This document shows positions 53,369-64,000 of a stretch of DNA of 64,000 nucleotides, piece by piece; the first letter of the stretch is position 1; each line of letters begins with the position of its first letter. Position numbers and translations under genes: made by a program. The DNA is from Prunus persica (taxonomy: Eukaryota > Streptophyta > Magnoliopsida > Rosales > Rosaceae), in NCBI RefSeq assembly GCF_000346465.2, contig NC_034012.1, positions 13,291,451 to 13,355,450 of the forward strand, given 5' to 3'. The notes under the pieces were generated by a model that saw nothing but the letters and a program-made list of their open reading frames with translations, searched no databases and was not told the DNA's origin.

Positions 53369-53746
53369 TTTATAAGATTGCGTTAGGGAATTGAAAACAA
53401 AAAGAAGCCCATTTTCTTCTTTTCTTGTGTCAAAAGGTCCTTTATAAGTGAGTCCAGATAACTAAAGGGCCTTTTTTGGTTTCTTTTATAAGTGGGCTTA
53501 AAAAAATTTGAGGACCCCAAATTTTTGGGGGCTCTGTGCAGTCGTCCAGCTTGCACAGGCTATGGGTCGAGCATGAAATTAGGCCAAAAACATGAACACG
53601 CGATTGGACTATATACTCACACAACAATAGTAATAGATACATGCACGCTCATCAACTGTGCTAGAAATTCCACTTAGTTGCTAAATGAGTCTCTACAAGT
53701 GGTGGTAGCACCCCAAATTTAGAGCCCTCCATTGTTGATGCTCTTA

Positions 53747-54409
53747 GAGTCGCTTAACGCCAACCCTCATCTTTCATCATATGTTTAGTTTAAATGGATT
53801 CTACGGACACTTAAGGGACTTAAAAACACTTATCAAAGTCATCTAATCCAGTAAAAAAGGCCTTGATTTGCAAACATGTTGTCTTATGTTCGAACCCCAT
53901 AACACCTTAATAGTGTTGTGTGTGTAGGAAACCCTACTTTTATAGTTTAGACTATTGTTTGTATTTTTGCAAAACACCCATAAAGAATTTTTATTTATTT
54001 ATTGATAAACCATGCACCTATATAAAATTACCACACGACTTATTGACACACAAATTGAATACCCACACCAAACCAAACTCATCAAACTTTCCCTTACTTC
54101 TGAAATGTTGAAAAAGATCAAGGATAATGCGATTTTATTGGCACCCTTTGTTTTGGGAAACCTAACATCGAATTTTTTTCCCCAATTTTATTAGGCCTCC
54201 CAAAAAATTAATTAATTTTACTTTATTTAGGAGATATTTTTGTGATACTTGTAGTGTATTTTTGGTGTCTAGAGAAAACTTCACACCTTTTATCATGGTG
54301 CTTGAAGAAACCCGGAACGGACGCCAAAACAAGTTTTCAATTTTATTTGAGTTCATCCATAGATCCGACAAAAACATAAAACATTCCTTTTAATTTCTTT
54401 CGTCTTCCC
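53747..54409. other. Intergenic / promoter of the RRM gene
   Basis: No gene recognised. The right end lies directly upstream of the 5'UTR exon of the RRM gene. Confidence 0.4.
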
Positions 54410-54501
54410 GTTCTGCTTTCAGCCATTACCGACCAGTCGAAGCTCAATCTGTGGAGCAGTGTTTAAGAAGCAAAATTCGCATATAAAAAAATCCACAAAA
54501 G
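54410..54501 (+). other. Probable 5'UTR exon of the RRM gene
   Basis: Non-coding, mixed-composition stretch ending at a strong donor (AAAAG|GTACGT at 54501/54502). The next acceptor that leads into coding sequence is TTGCAG at 55872, giving a leader intron of about 1.37 kb, common in plant splicing-factor genes. The exact 5' end is a guess. Confidence 0.55.
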
Positions 54502-55897
54502 GTACGTAATTTCTCAACTTTCTTATCACTTATAATTATTTTTTATTAAAAAGATAAGACTGCTGTTCAATTGTTTCTCCTTCTTTATGGAATACGAAGA
54601 GAAAAGAGAACATACCCTTTTTTCCTCTTGAATTGGATTGTATGTTGTGTCCGTTTAGGAGGGTAGGGTATTAATTTTTAATATTTGTACAGAATTAAAT
54701 TTTCGTATTGGTACCTTTGTTAGCGACTGTGAATTCAGAATAAAGTTTCTGTTTTTCAGTTAAGTTTGTGGGCCATGGCTTTTTTTACAAATGCTGAGAT
54801 GGTATGGGACACCATAGGCTCTCAAATTTAGTTGCTTCAATCTTTTTGTTTAAATTATTGTTCTTTTGGTTTTTCGTTAAGTTATAATTGTCTTTGAGAT
54901 GATGGGTATCAAAAACTGCAGCAAAATTGTTTCACTTGTATATGGGCTGTGATGGGATGTCTTGGGCTCCCATAGAATGACGTGAAAACGCTACATTGTG
55001 GAACATGGCTTTATCTGTGGTATTTAGTAGTATGTTGGAAATGGTTTTCTAGTTTTGGAGTGTTATCATTGAAAGAAGTTGGCATGTAGAGAGTTTAGGG
55101 GGTTGTGTTCGATTCGTATTGAAAGAATTCAGAAGTTGTAAGCATGGCTACTTTTATGGTTACTGGAAAAAAGTTACGAATGATGCGTCTGCAGGTGAAT
55201 ATATAAATTGTACTTGGTTGTGAATTCTTTTACTTACAGTTGTGTAGGGCATAGAGTGGGAAAATTAAGGGTTGAGAAGAGCTGCATGATACTGATGAGG
55301 GATAAAGAGAATAGTTTCTGTGTAGTTATGCTCCAAACATGGTTCCAAATTGCAATTACTACATCATTCTAGCTGTGAAAATGTGTCCTGATTCTCGTGT
55401 GTAGAATTTGAGTTGTAGTGCCTTTTGGCTTGAATTGGAAAACTGTTGTATATTGATGTTTGTCGTTACCATGATTAATCTTTTGCATTCTAATGGATTA
55501 GTAACGTTTTAATATTTTTCACAATGCTAACTTGTTCTAGATGGCATGTTTAGCTTCAATTATATTAGAAAAGGTTCCTTTACAATGGTAATCTTTTGTT
55601 CGCTTTCTTTTGGAGTGAAGGTGTGGACTTAAGAGGGGAATTGAGACCCCACCAATTTCTATCAGTTGTAACAAAGAAGTGCTCATTTCAATTCTAAATA
55701 TAATGGAATTATGCTTTGCAAAATGATAGTTTACAAGTAGCAGTTTTAATTGGTTTACATATGATTCAGTTCTGCCGCAAAATTTGCACATGGGACTTCA
55801 ATATGATTTCTTTCAGTTGTATGCACAGATGTATGTTATGCTGATTACTTATTATGATTCAATAAATTGCAGGGATACTGGTTTTACTAGAGAGCAC

Positions 55898-58122
55898 ATG
55901 GAAAACATGGATGATTCAACATTGGCTAGAGAATCAGACCTTAACTTTGCAGTTGATAACGTAGAAAAGGCTTATTGTTATGCTGATGAAAAGAGCTTTG
56001 AAAAAAGGGATTGTTTCAATGAGGATCTGATCCAACATGAGCAACAGAGTCCCCCCTCAATCCATGCAGATGTAGATTTCAAATATGAAATTTCAGAATC
56101 TCTTCCGGAAAAATCTTGCCCTGTCCCAACTGAATCTGATCAAGACAGTGCCATTGAAACAAAATTTGCCCATGAGCGAGAGAGGACTGAGTCTCCATTC
56201 AAGGACAATAACCATTACCAAGGTGAGATGGATGAGTTGCATGGCAGTAATTTTCTTAATCCCTCCTCTCAATCTAAGTCGCAAACTTTCCATATTGAAA
56301 TGGGAACTGAAGATTCTGCTCATTCACAGGAGTCTCCTCTGACAGAACGTGCAAACCAGGGAGTGGGAGAGGATGATTCTAACATGGGTAGGCCTACTGC
56401 TGTACCTCATGCTGGAAGAGCGAAAATGATTTATTCCGAGAGGTCACAATATGAATCAGTTAAGTCTTCCATTCATGAAGTAGAAAGGGAAGCTAGTGAT
56501 CAATGGAAAGAGCAATTGTTATCATCTCCTAGGTTGCACAGGTGGGATAATGAAAATAAGAATGATGAGTCGCCAGGTCAGAACAATAACCCAGGCATCG
56601 GCAATTCTGATATTCAATCTCTCGGAAGAATCGCCAGAGGATCAATATCTCCTAGAATAAAAAGACAAATGTCACTTTCGCCTGAAGACTCTCCATCATG
56701 CCACTTGCCTAATAACCGTGAGCATTTGCCTTCTCATCAAGGTTCTCAAGACCAATCACTTGCACCAAGATCACATAGCCAACATATTTCTTCACCCGAT
56801 CATTATCTCCCGCCTACACAGGGCATTCGACAATTTTCCCACCACAGGGATAGTTCTGCTCTGAAGCACATATCTGCATCTCCAAGGTTGCATGCCTCAC
56901 CCCCAAGGTCGTATCACTCACCTCGAAGGTCCCGTCGCTCACCCCCAAGGTCCCATCACTCACAATCAAATTATGGGAGAAGGGACAGATTGGAGTCACG
57001 ATCACCCATTCGGCATAGAGATTCTTTTGGTTTCCAGAGGGCTTATCGTGAGAGATCTCGATCAAGGTCCCCATATTCAAGAGCTCATCATAGATCGACA
57101 AGGTTAACTTCTATAGCCTCTGTGTTATCTTATGTTCAAATTCTACTAGTATCAGTTTCAAATGGCAACAATTTAATAATTTGAACAAGTTGTAAGACAT
57201 CTGAAAGTGAAAGTTTTGGTTTATCTCTTTCATTTGTTCCTCCCATCCAATGACCAACTCAGCAATTAGAAAACTGCATTTTTGAAACACCTATGTTTCT
57301 GCCCAAATTCCTGAAAATATGATTTTAACACATGAAACCTTCATCAAACATCATATATGGTGGGAACTAGCTCTCTATGAACAATTTTTCTTGTTCTTGT
57401 GAAATATGTCAAAAAGATTCCTTATCCCTAATTCATATGCATTACTGTTAACTCAGGATTCTGTACATTGAATGGTACAAGGTTTTAAAATTAAATGGAT
57501 ATGGAGCTTAATGAGTGGACCTTTCACTCTTTGGTTGTGACAAAGGTCTTTATCTGTCCATCTATCCATCTGTCTGTCTCTGTCTCTTTATCATCTAGTT
57601 TGGTCCCCTAATATTTTGTCCTTAACTTACAATAGGGGAAGACATTCTCCAATGCAAAGGTCCCCTTCTACAAAGAATCATTCTCGTCACCGATCTCCTA
57701 GAAGGAAACCATGGTCACCACCGCCTAATAGGAAAACTGGATTAGGGAAACCTGGAAGAAATTTATTTGTTGCAGGTTTTAGTTTTTTGACTACAGAGAG
57801 AGATCTGGAAAGGAAGTTTTCTAGGTATGGCCGAGTACGAGATGTTCGTATTGTTAGAGACAAAAGGTAATTGTGCAGTTTATACTTGCATACGATAGCA
57901 ATGAGGCGTTTGACATTGATACTTGATGATGCATTCTATTGCTTTCTTCTTTGAGTTGAGTTTTTTTTTTATGCATATTATGTTCTTCTTAGGTCTGGAG
58001 ATTCACGTGGATTCGGATTCTTGACCTTGGAAAGGGATGAAGATGCCGATGCAGCAATCAGAGCTCTAGATGAGACTGAGTGGAATGGTCGGATTATTCT
58101 TGTGGAGAAATCCAAAACTTGA
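55898..58122 (+). CDS. Arg/Ser-rich RRM protein (SR-like splicing factor), 3 coding exons
   Basis: Coding parts 55898-57102, 57636-57866 and 57993-58122 join in frame into 521 codons plus TGA. The exon with the ATG begins at 55873 after a TTGCAG acceptor. Residues 1-280 or so are acidic and Ser/Glu-rich without recognised domains. Residues about 280-440 are an RS-type region with many SP, RS and SPR repeats (SPRRSRRSPPRSHHSQS, RERSRSRSPYSR). The C-terminal 80 residues form one RRM with RNP2 (NLFVAGFSF) and RNP1 (SRGFGFLTL). This layout fits a nuclear pre-mRNA splicing regulator related to SR45a/Transformer-2-type proteins, in which the RS region is phosphorylated and the RRM binds RNA. The long unstructured N-terminus is unlike SR45a, so I give no symbol. 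Confidence 0.88.
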
Positions 58123-61100
58123 GGGGGCATGAAACTCAGCTTTATCACAGCTCTTTTCAGTTGGTTAATTTTCCTTTTTGAAGTTAGTTCTGCCCATCAC
58201 ATTGTTCTTCAAAATTTATCACACATCAAATACACCTCAGAAAAAAAAAAAGCATATTTCTCTTCATTTTTCTGGTGCTTTCTTTATTTCTATATTACTT
58301 CAATGGATCAATGTTTCCCCTATTTCATCTCCTTTGTGGAGATTAAATGGGTCAAAGATTCAAACAAACCAGTTGGTCTGAATAAGTTTAAACTTGAATG
58401 TAAACAAATTAATCAGACTCAACGTTTCTACATATTTTAAAAGATTAACTACTGTGATAAGGGTAGGTATATGCCAATGAGGTAGTTTTACACCGAGTCA
58501 CCAACCCCTATAAGACAACTGTCTGATTGGTCAATGGTTATACTCATCCGACCAAAACAAGTTATTGGATTTTTGTCTAGAAAAGAATATGGATGCCAAT
58601 TTTTTAAATATAATTTTCTGAAAGAAAATGAAATAAAGATCTCGTAAGGTGCACTAAGATAAGTCTGTCTTTTATTTTAATTTATTCTGGTTTTTGTTTT
58701 TTGTTTTTTTGGTAAGGATTTATTCTGGTGTTGATACAAATGGTATTAGAAGAGGTTATCACTTGCAGCTCACTTGAGAGTGATTTTGGATAGGTCAATA
58801 ATCATTTTTATAGAAAATCACTTCTCCATATGATCATTTTAAGTGGTTTTCGAGAATCACTTAAAATCACCTAAAGTGATTACATAAAGAAGAACGTGGG
58901 AGGTGTTTCTCCTCATAAATGATTTTAGCCTTTCTAAAATCACTCTCTAATGAGCCCTTAATCTCTGGTAGTGAAAACAAATAAATGTAGAGGTAGGGTG
59001 ATTATAATGGTTGGTACAAGCCTGGCCATCTTGGCGATTAAAATATGGAAGATTAGAGACAATGATTTTTGTCTTAGTGGATCGGTCATGATCATTAGCA
59101 ACTTTTGGGGTGGGAGTTGACCAAAGCAAATGAATAAATCACGTTTAACGTAGTGCTTACGAACTTCTCAACAAAAATAATTAGCGCCAAGCACTAACTA
59201 ATCATGTTAATAATTATTCAATATGTTGTGGCCTAACACGTTTATACATGTAAAATGCTTGCTTTTTAAGTATCGGTAAACCAACTTTTAATCTAATAGT
59301 ATTGCTCTTCACTTTATAGTTAATATCTTAATTAAGTTCGACTCATATGAATGCAAGATCGATTCTTTTGTAGGTATCATGTGGGAAATATGGGAAGCAA
59401 TCACAAAATCAAAAACCGAAAAGGTCTACTTTCTTAATTTTTGTTATGCATATTGGAAACAAAAACCTCTCAGCCCTCTATATAAATCCAACTTTAGAAA
59501 AAGCACAAACAAGACACAGAATGACGTGCTACAAGACGTGATGATGAAATAAAGTTGCATGAGAAACACACAATGCCTGAGGGCCTGAGGCAACTGCTGC
59601 TGAGCTACATAATTTTTGCTTGCAACCTACATTACTGTTAGTTTTTGTTGCTTCTGAAAACTTCTTAGGGTTTTTACTCAAAACCTTGGATCTTTATGCC
59701 AGCAAAACTCAATAATAAGCCCAACATCAGCACACCCAATACCTTTTCCCACACATTATCTATTCCCAAGAGAAAAATATGAATATTTGGCAGGCACTTA
59801 TGTGTGTGAATGATTCTCAATCGTTGATTCTGGTAACGTTCGCTAATTTAATATGTATTAACGGTTAGTAGGATTCGGCAGTTACATACGTGGCAACCGT
59901 CCCGAGCATCTCATTCCCACAATTATGTTTCTATGAAACTTTCACTCCTTTTTTTATATTTATTTTTGATGATGCTTCTAAGAGAGATAAGGGACTTTCC
60001 TTCGTGTTTGGGATTTGGGCATGGCAAACTGGGTCATTGCTTCAAAGCGTGTGGAAGCACAAGCACATAGCATTCAAAAACGCGTACTTGCAATTTGCAA
60101 ACGTCCATTTTCCTTTCAAAGTAGCAATTATTTCATGAATTGTTCAGCAGACTTCGTAGAGAAAAACCCATTGGTGGTCCCGCTACCATGTACCGATGCA
60201 CACGTTTTCTGTTTCCTGTTTCCTATCCAAATCACGACAAATGCCCATGTGGCCACGTGTCCAATCCAATATAAGAAAAACTTGTTTGAAATATGAATAT
60301 TGCAGTTTTGCTATCCCAACCTAATCAATCACATATTGACACGTAAAAAATTTATCACGCATGATATGCCATGATTAGTCAAGAATAACATTATTTTGCT
60401 ATCCTCGTTTCACACAAGTGTTTCTCTATACACTCTACATCTTTTTCGCATGATACATACTCCATTTGAGTCCCACTTATTTTCAATCCCTAAATTGATC
60501 GGATGGCTTGAGAATTCCCATGTTCATGACCATGTTTAGCCTTGTGATGCACAATTCCCATTTTTGCAATTTGGGTATTAAGGATGAAGAAGTTTATTAT
60601 AGGGAAAATATTTGTCTCTTTTCTCGTCTGTGAGTCACAGTTTAATATGTATGTATACATTATTATTATCATTTATTTTTAATTATTTTGTATATGTGTC
60701 CAATTGTGATATGAATAAATAAGAGAAATGTCTTTCCACTTGTGTTTTATTTTTATTTATTTATTTTGTATATGTGTCAAATTGTGGCATGTATAAATAA
60801 AAGAAATTCACTAATGTTTTGTGTCCATAGTAAATTGTCACACTCCAACGATCACTCTATAATTACTCATCTTCTTGAGTTGTCATACATAAACCAATTA
60901 ACTATTAGTCTAGAGATAATTTTGTCCATTTTGTTCGAAGGCGTCTAAAATTAAATCCCCCTTCTCTATTATCCAAAGAAGAAAAAAAAATCGACTACCT
61001 TACTTTGCATTTGTCACATTATATAATGTGGTAGTTAAAATTTAAATTCTTGAAATTCCTCTAATATTATGGGATAGACAATCTCTTCATAAAAGCATAA

Positions 61101-62207
61101 AACAATGGACCAAAAAGAGCAAAGATGATTGAATTAGCATCAAGAGTTCCCTTGACACTTTGATATTAATGAATTTGGTCATCATAGACTTCGTAAATGT
61201 AGTCTTTTTCTCCGATGGCTAATTATGGTCTTCTTCTTGATTGGTCCTTGTGTTTTGTGAGTTGATTAATAACAATTTTTATATTCCAGAGGATTCAATT
61301 ATTTTGTTTATATTTTACAATGCATGTGCAAAGTGGGTTTTACTAAAATGTTTAATGCATTTAAAATTGGGGTTAATGGTAGTTTACTGCCTTCTGTTGA
61401 TGAATCACATACCATCCAAACCAAACCCATGTTAGATGTGTCATTGAATCAAAACATCAGCCACTCTTCAATGCCTTCCAAGGTCCAAGCCTCACCATCT
61501 GTATCTTATAAACTACTTGAATATTGAGAAAGAAGATATGATAAATAAATTAGTCAACTTTGATTCCTTAGCCAATATTTAACGAGATAGACTTTGATAG
61601 AACGGAAATAACACTATTTTGTTATTTCTAATTGATAATGATAAAATACGCGTATAACATTATTGGATGAATATCAAAACATTGAAAAAAGATTTATAAT
61701 TTTTCTGTTTTCATCAGCCCAGTCGCTGTCTCTGTCTCTTCATTGGAATTCCGAAGCCCTGAAATGAATTCGACAATTCGACTTCATTGATTAGTTGACC
61801 AAGCTCTACTTTACCTTGTATTCTACTTTTCTCAAACACCGAAAGTCTGATCCTTTATCCTTTAAAACCCTGTCCAAACTGAAATCCCAAATTCCCTTCT
61901 TTATCACATGCTCTGCAATAAATTTCTCCAAATCCTCATCTGGGCTCTCTCTCTCTCTCGACCTTTTCCTTAAATTAGCAACTTCTAGTTCAGCTGTTAT
62001 ATAATTTCTGATCCAAAATTCTTTTGCTTTCTCATCTTCTGAAATTTATTATATTTCAGCATAATCTTCATAAGTTCCCATTTGCATTTGGGTCTTTTCC
62101 ATTCCTAGGAATATTCAACTTATGTTCTACTTCTGAGTTTCTGATCCAAACCCGTTTGCTCTTATTCCTGCAATTTCAGCATAGTTGTATTTGAGCAATA
62201 ACAACAA
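58123..62207. other. Intergenic sequence with one small MITE
   Basis: 4 kb without a recognisable gene. Open frames here (for example 59890-60138, 60015-60296) have no family similarity. The last 500 bp before 62208, with CT-rich runs (about 61948-61962) and a possible leader intron ending TTTCAG near 62179, are the CDPK 5' region. Confidence 0.45.
58768..58955. mobile_element. Small hairpin MITE
   Basis: The left GCTCACTTGAGAGTGATTTT and right (reverse complement) GCTCATTAGAGAGTGATTTT ends are inverted repeats that extend through AGG and ATCATTT. The 188-bp unit folds on itself (AATCACTT/AAGTGATT motifs inside). No clear target duplication. Confidence 0.55.
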
Positions 62208-62961
62208 ATGGGTAAGTGTCTAAGCAAAAGCAAAGATTCAGAGCCACAATATAACGGTTACAGATCAGGAGGGGGGGCTGGGGCACACTACCAGAAACCT
62301 CATGAACCTGTTGCTCACCAACCCAAAGCCTCTGCTCAGCAAGCCCGCCACCAGTTACCTGAAAAACGTGGGTCGGCAGCAGCCCAGCAAGAACCCCAAC
62401 CAGCATGGAAGCCATCTGTTCCAGTCAAGAGCCCCAAACCAGTTTACAGGCCAGACACAATTCTTGGCAAACCATTTGAGGATGTTAAGCAGCACTACAC
62501 TATTGGTAAAGAATTGGGTAGAGGTCAATTTGGTGTGACTTACCTATGCACTGAGAATTCAACTGGCAATAAATATGCTTGCAAGTCAATCTCAAAGAGG
62601 AAGCTTGTCACCAAGAATGACAAGGAGGATATTAAGAGAGAGATTCAGATTATGCAGCATTTGAGTGGGCAGCCCAACATTGTGGAATTCAAGGGTTGCT
62701 ATGAGGACAAGCAATCTGTGCATGTTTGTATGGAGCTGTGTGCAGGTGGTGAACTCTTTGATAGAATCATTGCCAAAGGTCATTATAGTGAAAGAGCAGC
62801 TTCTTCAATATGCAGGGCAATTGTTAATGTTGTAAACATCTGTCATTTTATGGGGGTGATGCATAGGGACCTCAAGCCGGAGAATTTCTTGCTGTCTAGC
62901 AAGGATGAGAATGCACTTCTGAAGGCTACAGATTTTGGGTTATCAGTTTTCATTGAAGAAG
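62208..62961 (+). CDS. Calcium-dependent protein kinase, first exon (partial)
   Basis: The exon encodes 251 residues and ends at GAAGAAG|GTAAAT; the gene continues beyond the right edge. It starts [10 protein letters not shown]: Gly2 is a myristoylation site and Cys4 a palmitoylation site, so the kinase should be membrane-associated. A variable Gln/Pro-rich region runs to about residue 85. The kinase domain starts near 97 with the Gly loop GRGQFG (104-109), catalytic Lys126 in [11 protein letters not shown], Glu in the C helix, then HRDLKPEN (219-226) and the DFG motif (Asp242). The strings [10 protein letters not shown] and [17 protein letters not shown] are diagnostic of plant CPKs, probably subgroup I. 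The autoinhibitory junction and EF-hand domain lie off the window. CPKs decode Ca2+ signals in defence and ABA responses. Confidence 0.93.
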
Positions 62962-64000
62962 GTAAATTTGGCTACTTTCTTTCTTTTGGTCATTTGTGGC
63001 TCTGTTTTTTTTTTTTTTTTTTTTTTTATAAAGATCATTGGATAGTTACTTTACTTGCTTGAAAGTTTACTACTTTTCACAAGGACATTTAAGTGGAAGG
63101 CACTCAATATTGATTTATATCACAGCAATGATAGTTTTTGGGTGAATAATGCAGAATAGTCTTCGATCTAAACATTTTTTTTTTCATCTAGAATTCAGTT
63201 GCATTCTAAATGATGTTTCTAATAATTTAATACTAAACTGGTGCCCAAAGCCAATTCAGAACATAGTTGGATTTCATAGGATATTAAGTATATCTGGCAG
63301 AAGATTAGACCATGTTGTTTTAAAAAGTAATGATGGTAACCAGGGCATGTTTAGCTGGCAATTGAGATGGTAGATAGGCACTTTATCAAAACTTTCTTCT
63401 AAATATTGAGTTTATTAGCTTTAACAATGGCAGATAAAACAGAGCTTTTTTTCAGGAAGGCAGACTGGAATGAATTTCATCAATTTAGAAATCACTGCTT
63501 TGAATTTATATTATTGTGCCAGGTTTAAAACATGATACACACTGCACCAAACATGTTTCTACTGCCATATTTCCATATTGGCTTCCATTCTTTTCTTGGA
63601 AGTGAGATGAGAGTTCAAAAAAAGTGTCATGGAACATAAGAAGTAAATGGAGAAGGGGGAAAGAGATGAGTCTTCAATTAAGGACACGTCTGCAATCGTA
63701 ATTCTGTAGCTTGATCTTTGAACAATAATCTGAGCCACATTATGTTTCTGTATGGAGTCCGGACCTGTAGTTTTCCCACATTTAAGTTAACATTAATTTG
63801 TTTAACACTGTCATTAGAATTTATATTTTAACAGTTTTGTTGAACCGAGTACTTTTGGAACTAGCCAAATTTTATAATCTGATTTGCACACCTTCCTACA
63901 ATATTCTGTAGTCTCATGGAATTCATAGTTATCCCTTAAGATGGCATCATGGAAACATATTGTGATACTCTTAAGATCTAGATTGTTTTCTTAATGAGAA
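62962..64000 (+). other. First intron of the CDPK gene (continues off the window)
   Basis: No CPK exon was recognised after the donor at 62961/62962, so the remaining kilobase is read as intron 1. It includes a run of T bases at about 63006-63027. Confidence 0.6.

Larger units (their letters stand above)
52130..53743. mobile_element. Candidate Harbinger-like element
   Basis: The left GAGAAGACATCTATAATGGGGCTC and right (reverse complement) GAGCATCAACAATGGAGGGCTC ends are gapped inverted repeats, each flanked by TTA (52127-52129 and 53744-53746). The start holds a duplicated segment of about 75 bp. The interior contains another inverted-repeat unit. Ends are diverged, so only moderate support. 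Confidence 0.45.

Noticed and set aside
58947..60300. Short open frames between the RRM gene and the CDPK gene
   Set aside because: 60-93 codons, biased composition, no recognisable motifs, and no convincing splice partners.

Overview
This is nuclear DNA of a flowering plant, almost certainly a eudicot. The genes have GT-AG introns, the intergenic sequence is AT-rich and full of plant transposons (PIF/Harbinger, hAT, MULE-like, copia and LINE remnants), and the proteins are plant-specific: a thylakoid-lumen PsbP-domain protein, an LRR-XII receptor kinase, a calcium-dependent protein kinase, a NIP-type RING-H2 protein and an EDR4-like protein. A rosid, perhaps Rosaceae, is my guess and is not proven from sequence. 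One 100-base N gap lies at 11543-11642.

Layout. 0-2 kb: first coding exon of an EDR4-like gene (minus) beside a broken EMG1/NEP1 fragment. 2.9-6.1 kb: an intact three-exon gene for a PsbP-domain thylakoid-lumen protein (PPD6-like). 7.3-9.6 kb: a NDR1/HIN1-like (LEA_2) pseudogene with a hAT element inserted beside or within it, flanked by a perfect 8-bp target duplication. 10.5-21 kb: a repeat-dominated region with three copies of a non-autonomous Harbinger-like element, a block present twice (about 14.0-16.2 and 18.0-20.9 kb), a Tourist-like MITE present in only one copy of that block, and a dead F-box/DUF295 gene between them. 20.9-24.4 kb: a copia RNase H fragment abutting a 5'-truncated, multiply stopped LRR receptor-kinase pseudogene.

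24.5-37.3 kb is the strangest stretch. It has no long gene, but carries eight clusters of a 20-bp palindrome (consensus GTATAGCCGNNCGGCTATAC, free central dinucleotide) spaced about 48-52 bp apart, mixed with at least four pairs of duplicated blocks. A small gene for a secreted CX3C cysteine-rich peptide sits inside (30.5-31.0 kb). Its promoter is duplicated 1.4 kb downstream without the coding region.

38.2-40.2 kb: an intact six-exon chloroplast RidA gene (minus). 40.7-44.8 kb: an apparently complete PIF/Harbinger transposon with two convergent intact ORFs (a trihelix/Myb-like ORF1 and a DDE transposase), TAA target duplication, subterminal tandem repeats and two perfect palindromes. It is nested inside an older MITE, which in turn abuts another Harbinger-like element holding two twin MULE-like MITEs. 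47.3-49.0 kb: an intact NEP1-interacting-protein-like RING-H2 gene (minus). 51.4-53.7 kb: further TIR elements. 55.9-58.1 kb: an intact gene for an Arg/Ser-rich RRM protein, with a 5'UTR exon near 54.5 kb. 62.2 kb onward: first exon of a CDPK gene that runs off the right edge.

The host genes are unrelated housekeeping, defence and signalling genes that do not form a pathway; what ties the window together is transposon activity and local segmental duplication.
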